In this document: piece by piece, positions 16,762-28,027 of the stretch | How positions within the stretch are numbered: the first letter of the stretch is position 1 | Layout of the letters: every line of letters starts with the position of its first letter | NCBI GenBank assembly: GCA_015228975.1 | Contig: JADGCN010000005.1 | Coordinates: 20,716-53,156, forward strand | Direction of reading: 5' to 3' | DNA length: 32,441 bases | Source: Magnetococcales bacterium | GTDB lineage: Bacteria; Pseudomonadota; Magnetococcia; Magnetococcales; UBA8363 | Position numbers and translations under genes: made by a program | The notes under the pieces: model-generated | Database searches by the model: none | Told to the model about the DNA's origin: nothing | What the model saw: only the letters and a program-made list of their open reading frames with translations

Positions 16762-16816
16762 TGAACATGGATCCAGGGCAGGGCGAGACCACCCTTCCTG
16801 GACCAATAAAAAACGA

Positions 16817-19619
<2,803 letters not shown>

Positions 19620-19623
<4 letters not shown>

Positions 19624-20975
19624 GCCATCACCTCACGCAACGTGGCTACAAAACGTTCCCTGTCTTCCGAGGAGAGTGTTTCGGTTGTGCAAATCAGCAA
19701 TGTGTTGTCTATTCCGGGATAATCCCTGGCCAGGGGGTAACCGCCGGCGATGCCGCGTTGCTGAAGTTTTTCCAACACCTTGGTAACATCGGTTGGCAGC
19801 CGCACCGCCACCTCATGGAAAAAAGGTTGGGAAAACACCCGGGAGACACCGGGAATGGCGAGGAGCATGGTCAACAGTTGGGTTGCATTGTCGTGACACG
19901 CCAGGGCGATGCGTTTCAGTCCGTCCGGCCCCAACAATGACAGGTGGATAGCGGCGGCAATGGTCATCAACCCCTGGTTGGAACATATGTTGGACGTGGC
20001 GCGTGAACGACGGATGTGTTGTTCCCGGGCTTGCAGGGTCAGGACGAATCCGCGTTGACCGTGGTGATCGACGGTGCTGCCGACAATACGCCCTGGCAGT
20101 TGCCGCACGTTCGCCGTGCGACAGCACATGAAGCCGAATCCCGGTCCACCGGAGGAAGGGGGTGCCCCCAAGGGTTGCCCTTCTCCGCAGGCGATATCCG
20201 CCCCTTTCGCACCCCAGGCCCCGGGGGGGGTCAAAAGCCCCAGGGCGACGGGATTGACTACCCCGATCACCAATGCCCCGTGCTGATGGGCGATGTCGGT
20301 CAAGGCGTCGCATTCTTCCAATCCCCCGAAAAAATTGGGTTGGGGAATGACCAGGGCGCAATAGCCGTCGTCTCGATGGGATTCCAGGGATTGGGGATCG
20401 GTGATGCCGGTTGCGGTATTGAAGGGGAGTGTTACCAATTCGATGTCAAGGTCGCGCACCAGGGCTTGGACTGTGGACAGAAAGCGTCGGTTCAGCGTTG
20501 CGGGGATCAGGACGCGCCGTTTTTTCCCCGGTCCTTGCAGGCGTACTGCCATCAGTATCGCTTCCGCCAGCGCGCTGGCACCATCGTACATCGACGCGTT
20601 GGAGGCTTCCAATCCCGTCAGGGCGGCCATCATGGTTTGAAATTCGTAGAGAATCTGCAAGGTTCCTTGACTTGCTTCCGCCTGATAAGGGGTATAGGCG
20701 GTGTAAAATTCACCCCGCGACGCCATCTGCCAAACCACGGCGGGGATGTGATGGGCATAAGAGCCGGCACCGATCAAACACAGGTCGGATCGATCCCGTG
20801 CCGCCCGCTGTCGCATCAGCCGGGCTACCTGCCACTCTTCCAGGGGTTCGGGCAATTTGAGCGGCTGACAACGCAATTCCGGGTCAATCTCTTCAAACAG
20901 CCGCTCCACACTTTCCACCCCAATGGTCGCCAACATGACCTGGACATCGTCCGGGGTGTGGGGGATAAAAGGCAT
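19620..20975 (-). CDS. gcvPA: Glycine dehydrogenase (decarboxylating) subunit 1, P-protein N-terminal half
   Basis: The 451-residue protein has the subunit-1 features [19 protein letters not shown] at the N-terminus, [12 protein letters not shown]-like [39 protein letters not shown], and [20 protein letters not shown] near the C-terminus. It pairs with GcvPB to form the active P-protein. ATG 20975 is chosen because it begins the conserved N-terminus and has GGAG six bases upstream; the longer track start at 21026 would run through a probable promoter. The genes for the T and H proteins are not adjacent; upstream is a divergent SCO-like gene. Confidence 0.96.
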
Positions 20976-21016
20976 AACGTCTCCGCAAAAGGTCGAAATC
21001 AGGATGAAGCGTGCCC

Positions 21017-21045
21017 ATAGAACCAATTATCGCTATTAACGTCAA
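21017..21045 (-). promoter_or_regulatory. Possible sigma-70 promoter of gcvPA-gcvPB-eno
   Basis: On the minus strand TTGACG is separated by 17 bases from TTCTAT, about 42 bases before the gcvPA ATG. The -35 is strong and the -10 weak. It lies in the divergent gap shared with the SCO-like gene. Confidence 0.4.
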
Positions 21046-21174
21046 GGCGATTTTAAAAATTTTGCCAAACTTGGCCAATTCCGGGTAGGATACCCGGTGC
21101 CAATCGAAAGGAAGTTTTACCTTTTTCGTGGCGCTCTCTTTCTTCCCCAAACGTCCCCTGGTGACTTAGGATCC

Positions 21175-21822
21175 ATGCTTCCAACACTCCGCAAACATAA
21201 AAACCAGCTTGTTTTCGTCGTATTCGGCATCCTGTTCACCCTGGTGGTGCAGATCGGCTACAAACAGTTTTTGGAAAGTCGACAACCCCCAGTCAATCTG
21301 GAAAAGGTGGTTCTGGCCAAACCCAGAGGGATGGGGGCTTTCGATCTGATCGACCACCAGGGTCGCCCTTTTCAAACGGATCGATTGCTGGGGCCCTGGA
21401 CATTCCTGGTTTTCGGCATGACCCATTGTTCGGCTGATTGTCCCGGGTCGCCGACTCTTTTGGACGAGGTCAGACGCATTTTGCCGAACAATCCCCGCCT
21501 CGTGCCGGCAACGCAATGGGTGTTTGCCACAGTGGATCCCCGTCGGGATCAGCCCGAGGTGCTGCAAGGTTATCTCTCGCGTTTGACGAGCGGCTGGACC
21601 GGTGTTACGGGATCCGACGAGGCTGTCCGCCATTTCGCCGAAGAATTGGGTGTAACCCTCGATTTTTCCCGTCCGCAACCGGCGGGACCGATTCCACCCG
21701 CCACCATCATCCTGTTCAACCCCAAGGGACGCTGGCATGCCTCGTTTGGTCCCGATTGGCAAGATCCCCGTGCCATAGCCGAAACTTTTCTACAGATTGT
21801 CCAAAGGTTTTCAAAGCGGTGA
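21175..21822 (+). CDS. SCO1/SenC-family thioredoxin-fold protein, atypical metal site
   Basis: SCO proteins are membrane-anchored, periplasm-facing thioredoxin-fold proteins that deliver copper to cytochrome oxidase CuA or act as thiol redox factors. From ATG 21175 (TAGGAT just upstream) the protein is 215 residues with an N-terminal anchor (LVFVVFGILFTLVVQIGY) and the SCO blocks FDLIDHQGRPFQT, WTFLVFGMTHCSADCPGSP (Cys85 and Cys89, CxxxCP) and VFATVDPRRDQPEVL. The conserved metal-binding histidine expected just before the strand IILFNPKGRW is replaced by Pro-Pro (GPIPPATIILF); a His occurs later at 188. Copper binding in the usual way is therefore doubtful. No oxidase genes are adjacent. Confidence 0.87.
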   Translation: MLPTLRKHKNQLVFVVFGILFTLVVQIGYKQFLESRQPPVNLEKVVLAKPRGMGAFDLIDHQGRPFQTDRLLGPWTFLVFGMTHCSADCPGSPTLLDEVRRILPNNPRLVPATQWVFATVDPRRDQPEVLQGYLSRLTSGWTGVTGSDEAVRHFAEELGVTLDFSRPQPAGPIPPATIILFNPKGRWHASFGPDWQDPRAIAETFLQIVQRFSKR

Positions 21823-22113
21823 TCCAGAAAACCAGAAACACCATCGCCGCGATCTCGCTGTCTCCTTCCAGGAGTCGAAAAATTACGATTTCCAAGATAG
21901 TCTCTGTTTGACCAATTGATAAAAATAAATGTTTTCCTTGCAGAGAGCTGTTGACAACCCGTGCCCGATTGAAATTTTCCCGATGAAAAACACACGTATC
22001 AGCCCTTTCAGGTTGCACATGGGACTGCCTGGAAAACTTTGAGAGAATGGGGCATACTGAAACGGTGGATTGGTTTTGACAGCGTTGACGGATCCATGGC
22101 GAGGATGATCCCG

Positions 22114-23013
22114 ATGAAACTCATGATATATTGCAGGTACTGCCTTCTGATTGTTTTGTCCCTGACGCTCCCTGTCACGAATGGTTGGGGAGACGACACC
22201 CTGGATATTGGCGCATGGCGCCTGGAGGCAGAGAAAGGTAATGCGGAAGCCCAGAACAACCTGGGACTGGCCTACGAACATGGAGAAGGGGTGAAGCAAG
22301 ATTATCGTGAAGCTTTGCGCTGGTACAATAAAGCGGCTGCGCAGGGCCATGCGGAAGCCCAGAACAACTTGGGAGAAGTCTACGAAAATGGCCTGGGCGT
22401 CAAACAAGATTTCGCCGAAGCAATCAAATGGTACAGAAAGGCTGCCGAACAAAACGATGCCGAAGCCCAGAACAATCTGGGATTGGCCTATGAAAATGGC
22501 CTGGGCGTCAAGCAGGATTTCGCCGAAGCGGTCAAATGGTTCCGAAAAGCCGCCGAGCAGGGAAACCCCGATGCCCAGAACAGCCTGGGATTGGCTTACG
22601 AAGGTGGCCAGGGGGTGGAACGCAATATGGGGGAAGCGGTCAAATGGTATACAAAGGCCGCTGAACAAGGCAATGTTGATGCCCAAAACAATCTGGGTGT
22701 CGCCTATGAAGCGGGCCAGGGGGTGGAACGCAATTTTGCCGTTGCTGCGCACTGGTATCAAAAAGCCGCCGAACAAGGGGATGCCGATGCGCAAAACAAC
22801 CTGGGCGTAGCCTATGAAACGGGAAGAGGTGTTCCGCAAAACCATGGGCTGGCGGTGCAATGGTACCGAAAAGCGGCGGAGCAGGGTGACGCTGAGGCGC
22901 AGAATAATCTGGGCATGGCCTACGAAAAAGGCCTTGGCGTGCCAAAGGATCATGCCGAAGCGGTCAAATGGTTCAGAAAAGCCGCGGAGGATGCCGACCC
23001 GGAAGAGCTATAA
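22114..23013 (+). CDS. Sel1-repeat protein, secreted or periplasmic
   Basis: A 299-residue protein with a signal peptide (MKLMIYCRYCLLIVLSLTLPVTNGWG) followed by seven consecutive 36-residue Sel1-like repeats (consensus G-A-EAQNNLG-AYE-G-GV-AVKWYRKAAEQ). Sel1 repeats form solenoids used as protein-interaction scaffolds. Nothing else is fused to them. ATG 22114 is preferred because it begins the signal peptide and has AGGAT seven bases upstream; ATGs at 22039, 22096 and 22105 are alternatives. The gene is convergent with the downstream kinase (12 bases apart) and has no obvious operon partner. The partner protein is unknown. Confidence 0.88.
   Translation: MKLMIYCRYCLLIVLSLTLPVTNGWGDDTLDIGAWRLEAEKGNAEAQNNLGLAYEHGEGVKQDYREALRWYNKAAAQGHAEAQNNLGEVYENGLGVKQDFAEAIKWYRKAAEQNDAEAQNNLGLAYENGLGVKQDFAEAVKWFRKAAEQGNPDAQNSLGLAYEGGQGVERNMGEAVKWYTKAAEQGNVDAQNNLGVAYEAGQGVERNFAVAAHWYQKAAEQGDADAQNNLGVAYETGRGVPQNHGLAVQWYRKAAEQGDAEAQNNLGMAYEKGLGVPKDHAEAVKWFRKAAEDADPEEL
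22237..22992 (+). repeat. Seven 108-bp repeats encoding Sel1 units
   Basis: Repeats of exactly 108 bases with no indels, diverged at third positions but with strongly conserved stretches such as GCCCAGAACAACCTGGG. Exact length conservation suggests expansion by unequal recombination followed by purifying selection. Confidence 0.9.
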
Positions 23014-23025
23014 CCTGCGCAGATT

Positions 23026-24999
23026 TTAAGGATAGAGTTCCAGTCCCGAGGGGAAACGAATCTCATGCAGGGTGCCACGACCGGGACTGCTGGTACACTG
23101 AATGGTCCCCTGCAAGGTTTGGGTGACCAGATTGTAAACGATATGCATCCCCAGGCCACTTCCACCCCGCCCCCTGGCCGTGGTAAAAAATGGCTCAAAA
23201 ATGCGTTGCCGATCCTGTTCCTCCATGCCGTGGCCGTTGTCCGAATAACGGAATAGAATGTCCTCCTCCTGTATCTCCGCCTGCACAATAATTTCCCCAT
23301 CGGCAATATCGCGAAAGCCGTGCATGAGGGAATTAATGATGAAATTGCTGAGAATTTGTGAAAACGCCCCGGGAAAACTGTTGACTTCCAAAACCTCGGG
23401 ACAACGGACGGTCACCGTGTGATGGGTTTTCTTAAGGTGGGGACGGAGGCTGACGAGCGTCTGCTGGATGCACTCGTGCAAGTTAAACAGGCGCTGCTGC
23501 TCGTGGGATCGATCTACCGCAACCTGTTTGAAACTGCGTACCAGCTCTGCGGCGCGATTTAAATTTTGCAAGATCATCTGGGTCGAATCCACCACATCCT
23601 GGAAATAATGATCCAAATCACTCTTGCGCAGGGTACCGCTGGCAAATTGCGCGGCACACCGTTGACTCTCCTGCCGCAAATACGAAGCCGCTGTCACCCC
23701 CGACCCCACCGGGGTATTGATTTCATGGGCGATGCCGGCAACCAAGTTGCCCAAAGAGGCCATTTTTTCCGATTCCACCAATTGTGCCTGCGTCTCCTTC
23801 ACCATGGTCAGAGTGCGCTGTAACGCCTCATTGGAAGCTTGTAATTCATCCTGTCGCTCCGCTTCCCGGGAACGGGATTGGACAATTTCCCGGATCATCC
23901 ACTGAAAGCGCTCACCCATAATCATGAGTTGATCACCAGAAACCACATCCTGCCTGGGCAACTGGAGTTCGGTCACCGCCGCATCAATCATCCCTTCGGC
24001 AAAATGTAGCAACCTTCGGGTCATCAACAACACGAGAGAAAAAAATACCGCTGCCAAGGCCCCATAACTCATGGCGCGTTGTCGCCGCTCGCTCGCAACG
24101 ATTGAAGAGCTTATACGGTTAATATCATCTTTTGGCACCAAGGTTGCGAAATATACCGGCACATCTATGGAAAAATTGTAATCCAGGAATCTTTTTCCAA
24201 ACAGTTCATAATCTTTCTGCAATTGTTCCAGAGACCAACCTACTTGAACCCGTTCGGGTTGGCTGCTGGCAAACACCTGATTGCTATCCCCGTTGATCAG
24301 GGCGACAATACTGTTCAAGTTGGGACGGGTTTGAAACATGGTCAGAAAATCATTATCCAGGGCAACCACAAAAACCAGAAAGGCCTTGGAACCGATCGTC
24401 GGACGCTGCCCATTGACCCCGCTGGCATTGATCAGATATGTCGTCCCCTTGGAATCGGCCAGAATGTGGGTCGATTCATCGGATGCCAGCATACGCGGGA
24501 GAAGTGTTTCTAAAATCTCCCGGGAAAGCGATGGTGTTCCCTCCTCCTGTTCATAAATCTCGCGCAACCGTTTTTGTTTATCCAATAGCAGGATATGAGG
24601 GGCTGCAACCAAGCCACGCATCACCGATTGCGGCGGCAGCCACTCGGGTCGCATTTCCGCCACCCAACGGGTGGTGTCACCCGGGGGGATCGTCCATCTG
24701 TTTTGTGCCGCCTCAACCCATTCGCTGAAAACAGTCAAAAAAGAAATCAACCGCACCGATTGTTCCTGTTTGCGAATGTAACCATCAAACAGGATGCGAT
24801 CATGCTGGGCCTGAATTTCCAAACCTTTGAGCTGTTCCTGACGAAAGATCTGAGTGATCTGTACGGTTTGCCACCAGTCTGCCAAAAACCAGAACGTCCC
24901 CCCCATGCTCACCGACACCAACAGCGCCTTGGTGGTCAGTGTTGTGCGCCGCCACAATCTTTCTCCCAATCCACGCAAACCAGACCCAGTGCCCGACAT
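23026..24999 (-). CDS. Membrane histidine kinase coupled to a PstS-like binding protein
   Basis: A 657-residue sensor kinase. A first membrane helix (~25-45) and a second (~325-345, YGALAAVFFSLVLLMTRR) enclose a large periplasmic domain of about 270 residues, resembling a dCACHE-type sensor in layout. A cytoplasmic helical linker and coiled coil (QDELQASNEALQRTLTMVKETQ) follow, then HisKA with His425 in GIAHEINTPVG, and HATPase_c with N-box NFIINSLMHGF, G1 DNGHGM and G2 GGSGLGMHIV. The ATG at 24999 shares its A with the stop of the binding-protein gene (TGATG), giving translational coupling; the track's GTG three bases earlier is less likely. No response regulator gene is adjacent. Confidence 0.92.
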   Translation of the reverse strand: MSGTGSGLRGLGERLWRRTTLTTKALLVSVSMGGTFWFLADWWQTVQITQIFRQEQLKGLEIQAQHDRILFDGYIRKQEQSVRLISFLTVFSEWVEAAQNRWTIPPGDTTRWVAEMRPEWLPPQSVMRGLVAAPHILLLDKQKRLREIYEQEEGTPSLSREILETLLPRMLASDESTHILADSKGTTYLINASGVNGQRPTIGSKAFLVFVVALDNDFLTMFQTRPNLNSIVALINGDSNQVFASSQPERVQVGWSLEQLQKDYELFGKRFLDYNFSIDVPVYFATLVPKDDINRISSSIVASERRQRAMSYGALAAVFFSLVLLMTRRLLHFAEGMIDAAVTELQLPRQDVVSGDQLMIMGERFQWMIREIVQSRSREAERQDELQASNEALQRTLTMVKETQAQLVESEKMASLGNLVAGIAHEINTPVGSGVTAASYLRQESQRCAAQFASGTLRKSDLDHYFQDVVDSTQMILQNLNRAAELVRSFKQVAVDRSHEQQRLFNLHECIQQTLVSLRPHLKKTHHTVTVRCPEVLEVNSFPGAFSQILSNFIINSLMHGFRDIADGEIIVQAEIQEEDILFRYSDNGHGMEEQDRQRIFEPFFTTARGRGGSGLGMHIVYNLVTQTLQGTIQCTSSPGRGTLHEIRFPSGLELYP

Positions 25000-26012
25000 C
25001 ACGGCTCTCCGACAACCTCATCACCATTGAATTTCCACCCATGTTTCCGCAAAACACTGGCCGGTATCAAGTGAAGGCTTGGATCAACCGTATCGGCGTG
25101 ATCGATCAGGTACTGAACCAACTGCTGTGCCTTGGGATTGGCCAAATGGGAATCGCTCCAGGTAGACACGTTGTACATCCAATAAAAGGGATACTTCCCG
25201 GAACTGACCGCCTCCACATCGCCCGGATCCTGTTGATTTATTTTAATGGTCTTAACCAGGTTTTTCATTTTGGGATCGTTCAGCACATGCCAGTTTTCCA
25301 CATATCCAAGCGATCCCCGGTTATTGCCAACACCGATCACCATATCGATGATCGTCCCAACCTCGTTGATGCGCGGACCAAACATCTCTTCGTTATCCAA
25401 AATCAAGCGCCAATGTCCCGGTCGGGTTTTGCAATGCAAGCGGGTGACGGGACGAATGAGAACATCCTTGGCAAACTTTTCCTCAAGTCCCGGAATTTGC
25501 GCCCAGCGGGTTATTTTACCACGGAATATTTCACGAACCTGCTCCGCACTGAGTTGATCCACGGGATCGGCATGGTTCACCAGAATGGCCAGGGGTGAAA
25601 TACCTACCGTATGCCAGCGCAAACCGGGAAGGCGGTCAACTTTGGCGGTGGGGCAACAGGAGCCACCCACATCAATTTCCTTCTTGAAAACACCCTCGGC
25701 GGCGGGTCCACAGGTTCCCTCCCGTACCACCACCTTGATTTTTTGCTCTTTTGCAAATTTTTCTACCATTGGAAGCAAGCCTGGATAAATATTTTGGTCC
25801 AGCAGCAAGGCGATCTCGACCCCCTGATCCTGATCACGATAGCGAATCGTTTGTTGCCGCCAGGACTCCGGTTGGTCGTTCAGTTCATCGGGATTGGAAA
25901 ACGGTTGCCCCTTAAATATATTGGGTATGGATTCCGCCGCGATTCCCGGGTTAACAAATGACAAACACCCATGAAAAAGCGATAGAAACATAAAAAATTT
26001 AAGAAGTTTCAT
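24999..26012 (-). CDS. PstS-like periplasmic binding protein with cysteines in ligand loops
   Basis: A 337-residue protein with a signal peptide (LLKFFMFLSLFHGCLSFVNPGIAA) and the PBP-like phosphate-binding fold seen in PstS: second-lobe block VGISPLAILVNHADPVDQLSAEQVREIFRGKITRWAQIPG and a C-terminal FYWMYNVSTW region. The loops that bind phosphate in PstS are altered to cysteine-containing motifs: REGTCGP (Cys101), GGSCCP (Cys119, Cys120) and LHCKT (Cys194). It is thus unlikely to bind phosphate in the usual way; a thiophilic metal or metalloid is a possible ligand, as for AioX in arsenite sensing. ATG 26012 has GGGGAT six bases upstream. No permease genes are near; the kinase gene overlaps it. 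Confidence 0.88.
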   Translation of the reverse strand: MKLLKFFMFLSLFHGCLSFVNPGIAAESIPNIFKGQPFSNPDELNDQPESWRQQTIRYRDQDQGVEIALLLDQNIYPGLLPMVEKFAKEQKIKVVVREGTCGPAAEGVFKKEIDVGGSCCPTAKVDRLPGLRWHTVGISPLAILVNHADPVDQLSAEQVREIFRGKITRWAQIPGLEEKFAKDVLIRPVTRLHCKTRPGHWRLILDNEEMFGPRINEVGTIIDMVIGVGNNRGSLGYVENWHVLNDPKMKNLVKTIKINQQDPGDVEAVSSGKYPFYWMYNVSTWSDSHLANPKAQQLVQYLIDHADTVDPSLHLIPASVLRKHGWKFNGDEVVGEP

Positions 26013-26078
26013 ATTGATCCCCAGGAGTCTGTCCATAAACATGATTTTACGCAATATAACGACAACGACGACTGAATA

Positions 26079-26627
26079 TCACCAAATTCTCGGTACAAAC
26101 GCCTGTTCGTTGGCAAACCTGAGGGTATCCCCCGCCTGCACAATGACGAACAATCCCTTGCCAACGGCAAATTGGATGACAGGATCCTCCATGACCATGC
26201 CGGCTACCGCGCCAACGACCCGCTTGTGGGCATATTCGGGGAAAAACTCTTTAAATTCTTCCAAACGCGCCAGATGATCCCGCACATCCTCGACCATCAT
26301 TTTACTTTTGACCTCCACCAAAGCAGCCGCATCGGTGTTGAGGACCAACAAATCAATTTCCATGTGCCGATTGCCAGGGAGATCCGCTTCTACGCGGCGG
26401 CTGACCTTGTGAATGGGAATGCCTCTTTCGGCAAACAAGGTTTTGCAAGCCGGGGCGACCAATCCTTCCACAAACTCCCCCAACCGGCCACCCAACCGGC
26501 CAATTTGCCGACTGACCTCCTTGATCATGCGATCCGTCTCCTGCATCTTGCGGTCCGTCTCCCGCATCTTGCGGTCCGTCTCCAGGAAAGCTTTCCAGAC
26601 ATCCTCCAAGGTCACTGAATCAGACAT
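26079..26627 (-). CDS. DUF3782-type PD-(D/E)XK nuclease-fold protein
   Basis: The 182-residue protein begins MSDSVTLEDVWKAF, followed by a heptad-like coiled coil with repeated ETDRKMQETDRMIKE units and then the PD-(D/E)XK-like core: MEIDLLVLNTDAAALVEVKSKM, with the Asp and the E-x-K residues in the right order. Such proteins are common in several bacterial lineages, often in many copies, and have unknown function. ATG 26627 is chosen over the track start 26741 because GGGGAGAG lies six bases upstream. It sits 66 bases upstream of the PstS-like gene in the same orientation, but nothing ties their functions. Confidence 0.85.
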   Translation of the reverse strand: MSDSVTLEDVWKAFLETDRKMRETDRKMQETDRMIKEVSRQIGRLGGRLGEFVEGLVAPACKTLFAERGIPIHKVSRRVEADLPGNRHMEIDLLVLNTDAAALVEVKSKMMVEDVRDHLARLEEFKEFFPEYAHKRVVGAVAGMVMEDPVIQFAVGKGLFVIVQAGDTLRFANEQAFVPRIW

Positions 26628-26810
26628 GTCAACTCTCCCCAACCGTGTCCGGATTTTTCCAGGCAGTTGCACAAACGCCAACACTGTCACCACAATAAGT
26701 TCCACCAAGATAATGGGCAAGCCATTTTTGGTTCGTTTCACGTAATTTTCCCGTTTTCCAACTGGTCTTTGTTAACCTTGAAGCCTCTTGGGATTGAGAG
26801 GGAAAATCCC

Positions 26811-26839
26811 TTGACCATGGCGCAGGTGACGAGGATATT
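26811..26839 (+). promoter_or_regulatory. Possible sigma-70 promoter of the radical SAM gene
   Basis: TTGACC (26811-26816), a 17-base spacer and GATATT (26834-26839) lie 70 bases before the ATG at 26909, in a gap shared with the divergent DUF3782-type gene. Confidence 0.45.
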
Positions 26840-26908
26840 TTTTGCCGTAATCCATCTGCGACCAGAGTCGGGGAAACGCAAACAAACGATCTACCGAAAA
26901 GAGAATCT

Positions 26909-27973
26909 ATGGGCGTCATTTACAGCACTCTGAAATTTTTGCGTTTCCATGAACAAATTGAAGCCCTGCGCGAGCAAAGGGTCGTTGCCCCGGTACATGT
27001 CCGCATCAAGCCAACCAACCGATGCAATCATGATTGTTGGTATTGCGCCTATAAGGCTGACCAGCTACAGCTCGGGCAAGACATGGTGGAAGCCGACACC
27101 ATTCCCGAAGAAAAAATGCTGCAAATCGCCGATGATCTGGTGGACATGGGGGTCAAAGCAGTCACTTTTTCCGGGGGTGGGGAACCCTTGCTCTACAAAC
27201 CCCTCCCACGGGTGATGGAACGTTTGGCCAAGGGTGGCGTCAAAGTGGCCGCCCTGTCCAATGGTGCCAACCTGAAAGGACATCTGGCGCAAACTTTCGC
27301 GCAGTACGCGACCTGGATACGTCTGTCTCTCGATGCCTGGGATGATGAGAGTTTTGCCAAGGCCCGTGGCATCAAGTCGGGCGAATTCAGTCGCACCCTG
27401 GAAAATATGCGTCGTTTTGCCGACATGCAATCCCCATGCGTCCTCGGCATCAGCTATATCATCACCAAGGATAATTTTGAACATATCGAAGAAGCCTGCT
27501 CCCGTTTCAAGAATGCCGGGGCCAATCATGTCAAACTGTCCGGTGTTGTGATCTCCAACTCCGGCAAGGAAAACAATGCCTACCATCGTCCCATCCAGGA
27601 GGCGGTCTCGGCCCGCATCCAACAAGCCCTGAGGCTGAACGACGACCATTTCACCGTCATCGACCATTACCACGAACTGGAAGAACGTTTCGATAAATCC
27701 TATACTTTTTGCCCCTTCCTGTTGTTTCGACCGGTCATCGGCGCCGATCTCGGGGTCTATACCTGTCAGGATAAGGCCTATAACCAGCAAGGATTGTTGG
27801 GAAGCATCAAAGATCGCTCCTTCAAGGAATTCTGGCTGTCGGAAGAAAACCGGGCAAAAATGCAGGCTCTCAATCCCAGTATCCATTGCCAACATCAATG
27901 TGTTGCCCATTCGCGTAATCTGGCGATTCTCGACTATCTGGCCCTTGATCCTGACCATGCTGTCTTTGTCTGA
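26909..27973 (+). CDS. Radical SAM/SPASM-type enzyme
   Basis: A 354-residue cytoplasmic enzyme. The radical SAM cluster motif is Cys39-x3-Cys43-x2-Cys46 in NRCNHDCWYCAY, followed by the SAM-binding GGGEP motif in FSGGGEPLL. The C-terminal third carries additional cysteines in a SPASM-like arrangement (TFCPFLLFRPV, VYTCQDKAYN, HCQHQCVAHSRN), suggesting an auxiliary iron-sulfur cluster. Family members modify peptides, sugars or other substrates; the substrate here is not evident. No precursor peptide ORF is obvious near it. The next gene, 54 bases downstream, is a TPR-glycosyltransferase-like protein in the same direction, so involvement in surface glycan or glycoprotein synthesis is a reasonable guess. 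Confidence 0.9.
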   Translation: MGVIYSTLKFLRFHEQIEALREQRVVAPVHVRIKPTNRCNHDCWYCAYKADQLQLGQDMVEADTIPEEKMLQIADDLVDMGVKAVTFSGGGEPLLYKPLPRVMERLAKGGVKVAALSNGANLKGHLAQTFAQYATWIRLSLDAWDDESFAKARGIKSGEFSRTLENMRRFADMQSPCVLGISYIITKDNFEHIEEACSRFKNAGANHVKLSGVVISNSGKENNAYHRPIQEAVSARIQQALRLNDDHFTVIDHYHELEERFDKSYTFCPFLLFRPVIGADLGVYTCQDKAYNQQGLLGSIKDRSFKEFWLSEENRAKMQALNPSIHCQHQCVAHSRNLAILDYLALDPDHAVFV

Positions 27974-27993
27974 CAGGAGGGAAACGCCTCCTG
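27974..27993 (+). promoter_or_regulatory. Intergenic hairpin containing a Shine-Dalgarno-like AGGAGG
   Basis: CAGGAGG, loop GAAACG, CCTCCTG: a perfect 7-bp stem directly after the radical SAM stop. There is no T-tract. The AGGAGG is sequestered in the stem and lies 24-48 bases before the candidate starts of the next gene, so its role is unclear. Confidence 0.5.
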
Positions 27994-28027
27994 AGATCCG
28001 TGCATGGAAACCATTGGGAGACCATCG

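Noticed and set aside
20016-21020. 334-residue plus-strand ORF opposite gcvPA
   Set aside because: Shadow of gcvPA; it has no family features, while gcvPA is fully supported.
21883-22953. 356-residue minus-strand ORF with repeated LGI/FIG segments
   Set aside because: It is the antisense of the Sel1 repeats; the 108-base in-frame periodicity keeps the reverse frame open and makes it look repetitive.
24999-26012. Annotating the binding protein as phosphate transporter subunit PstS
   Set aside because: There are no pstC, pstA, pstB or phoU genes next to it, and the phosphate-contact loops are replaced by cysteine-containing motifs.
26012-26012. Possible lipoprotein lipobox around the Cys in the PstS-like signal peptide (LFHGC)
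   Set aside because: Positions before the Cys (F-H-G) do not fit the lipobox consensus, and a standard cleavage site (GIAA-E) follows.
27974-27993. Hairpin considered as an intrinsic terminator of the radical SAM gene
   Set aside because: The stem is only 7 bp and no T-run follows; the sequence after it is GAGATCCG.
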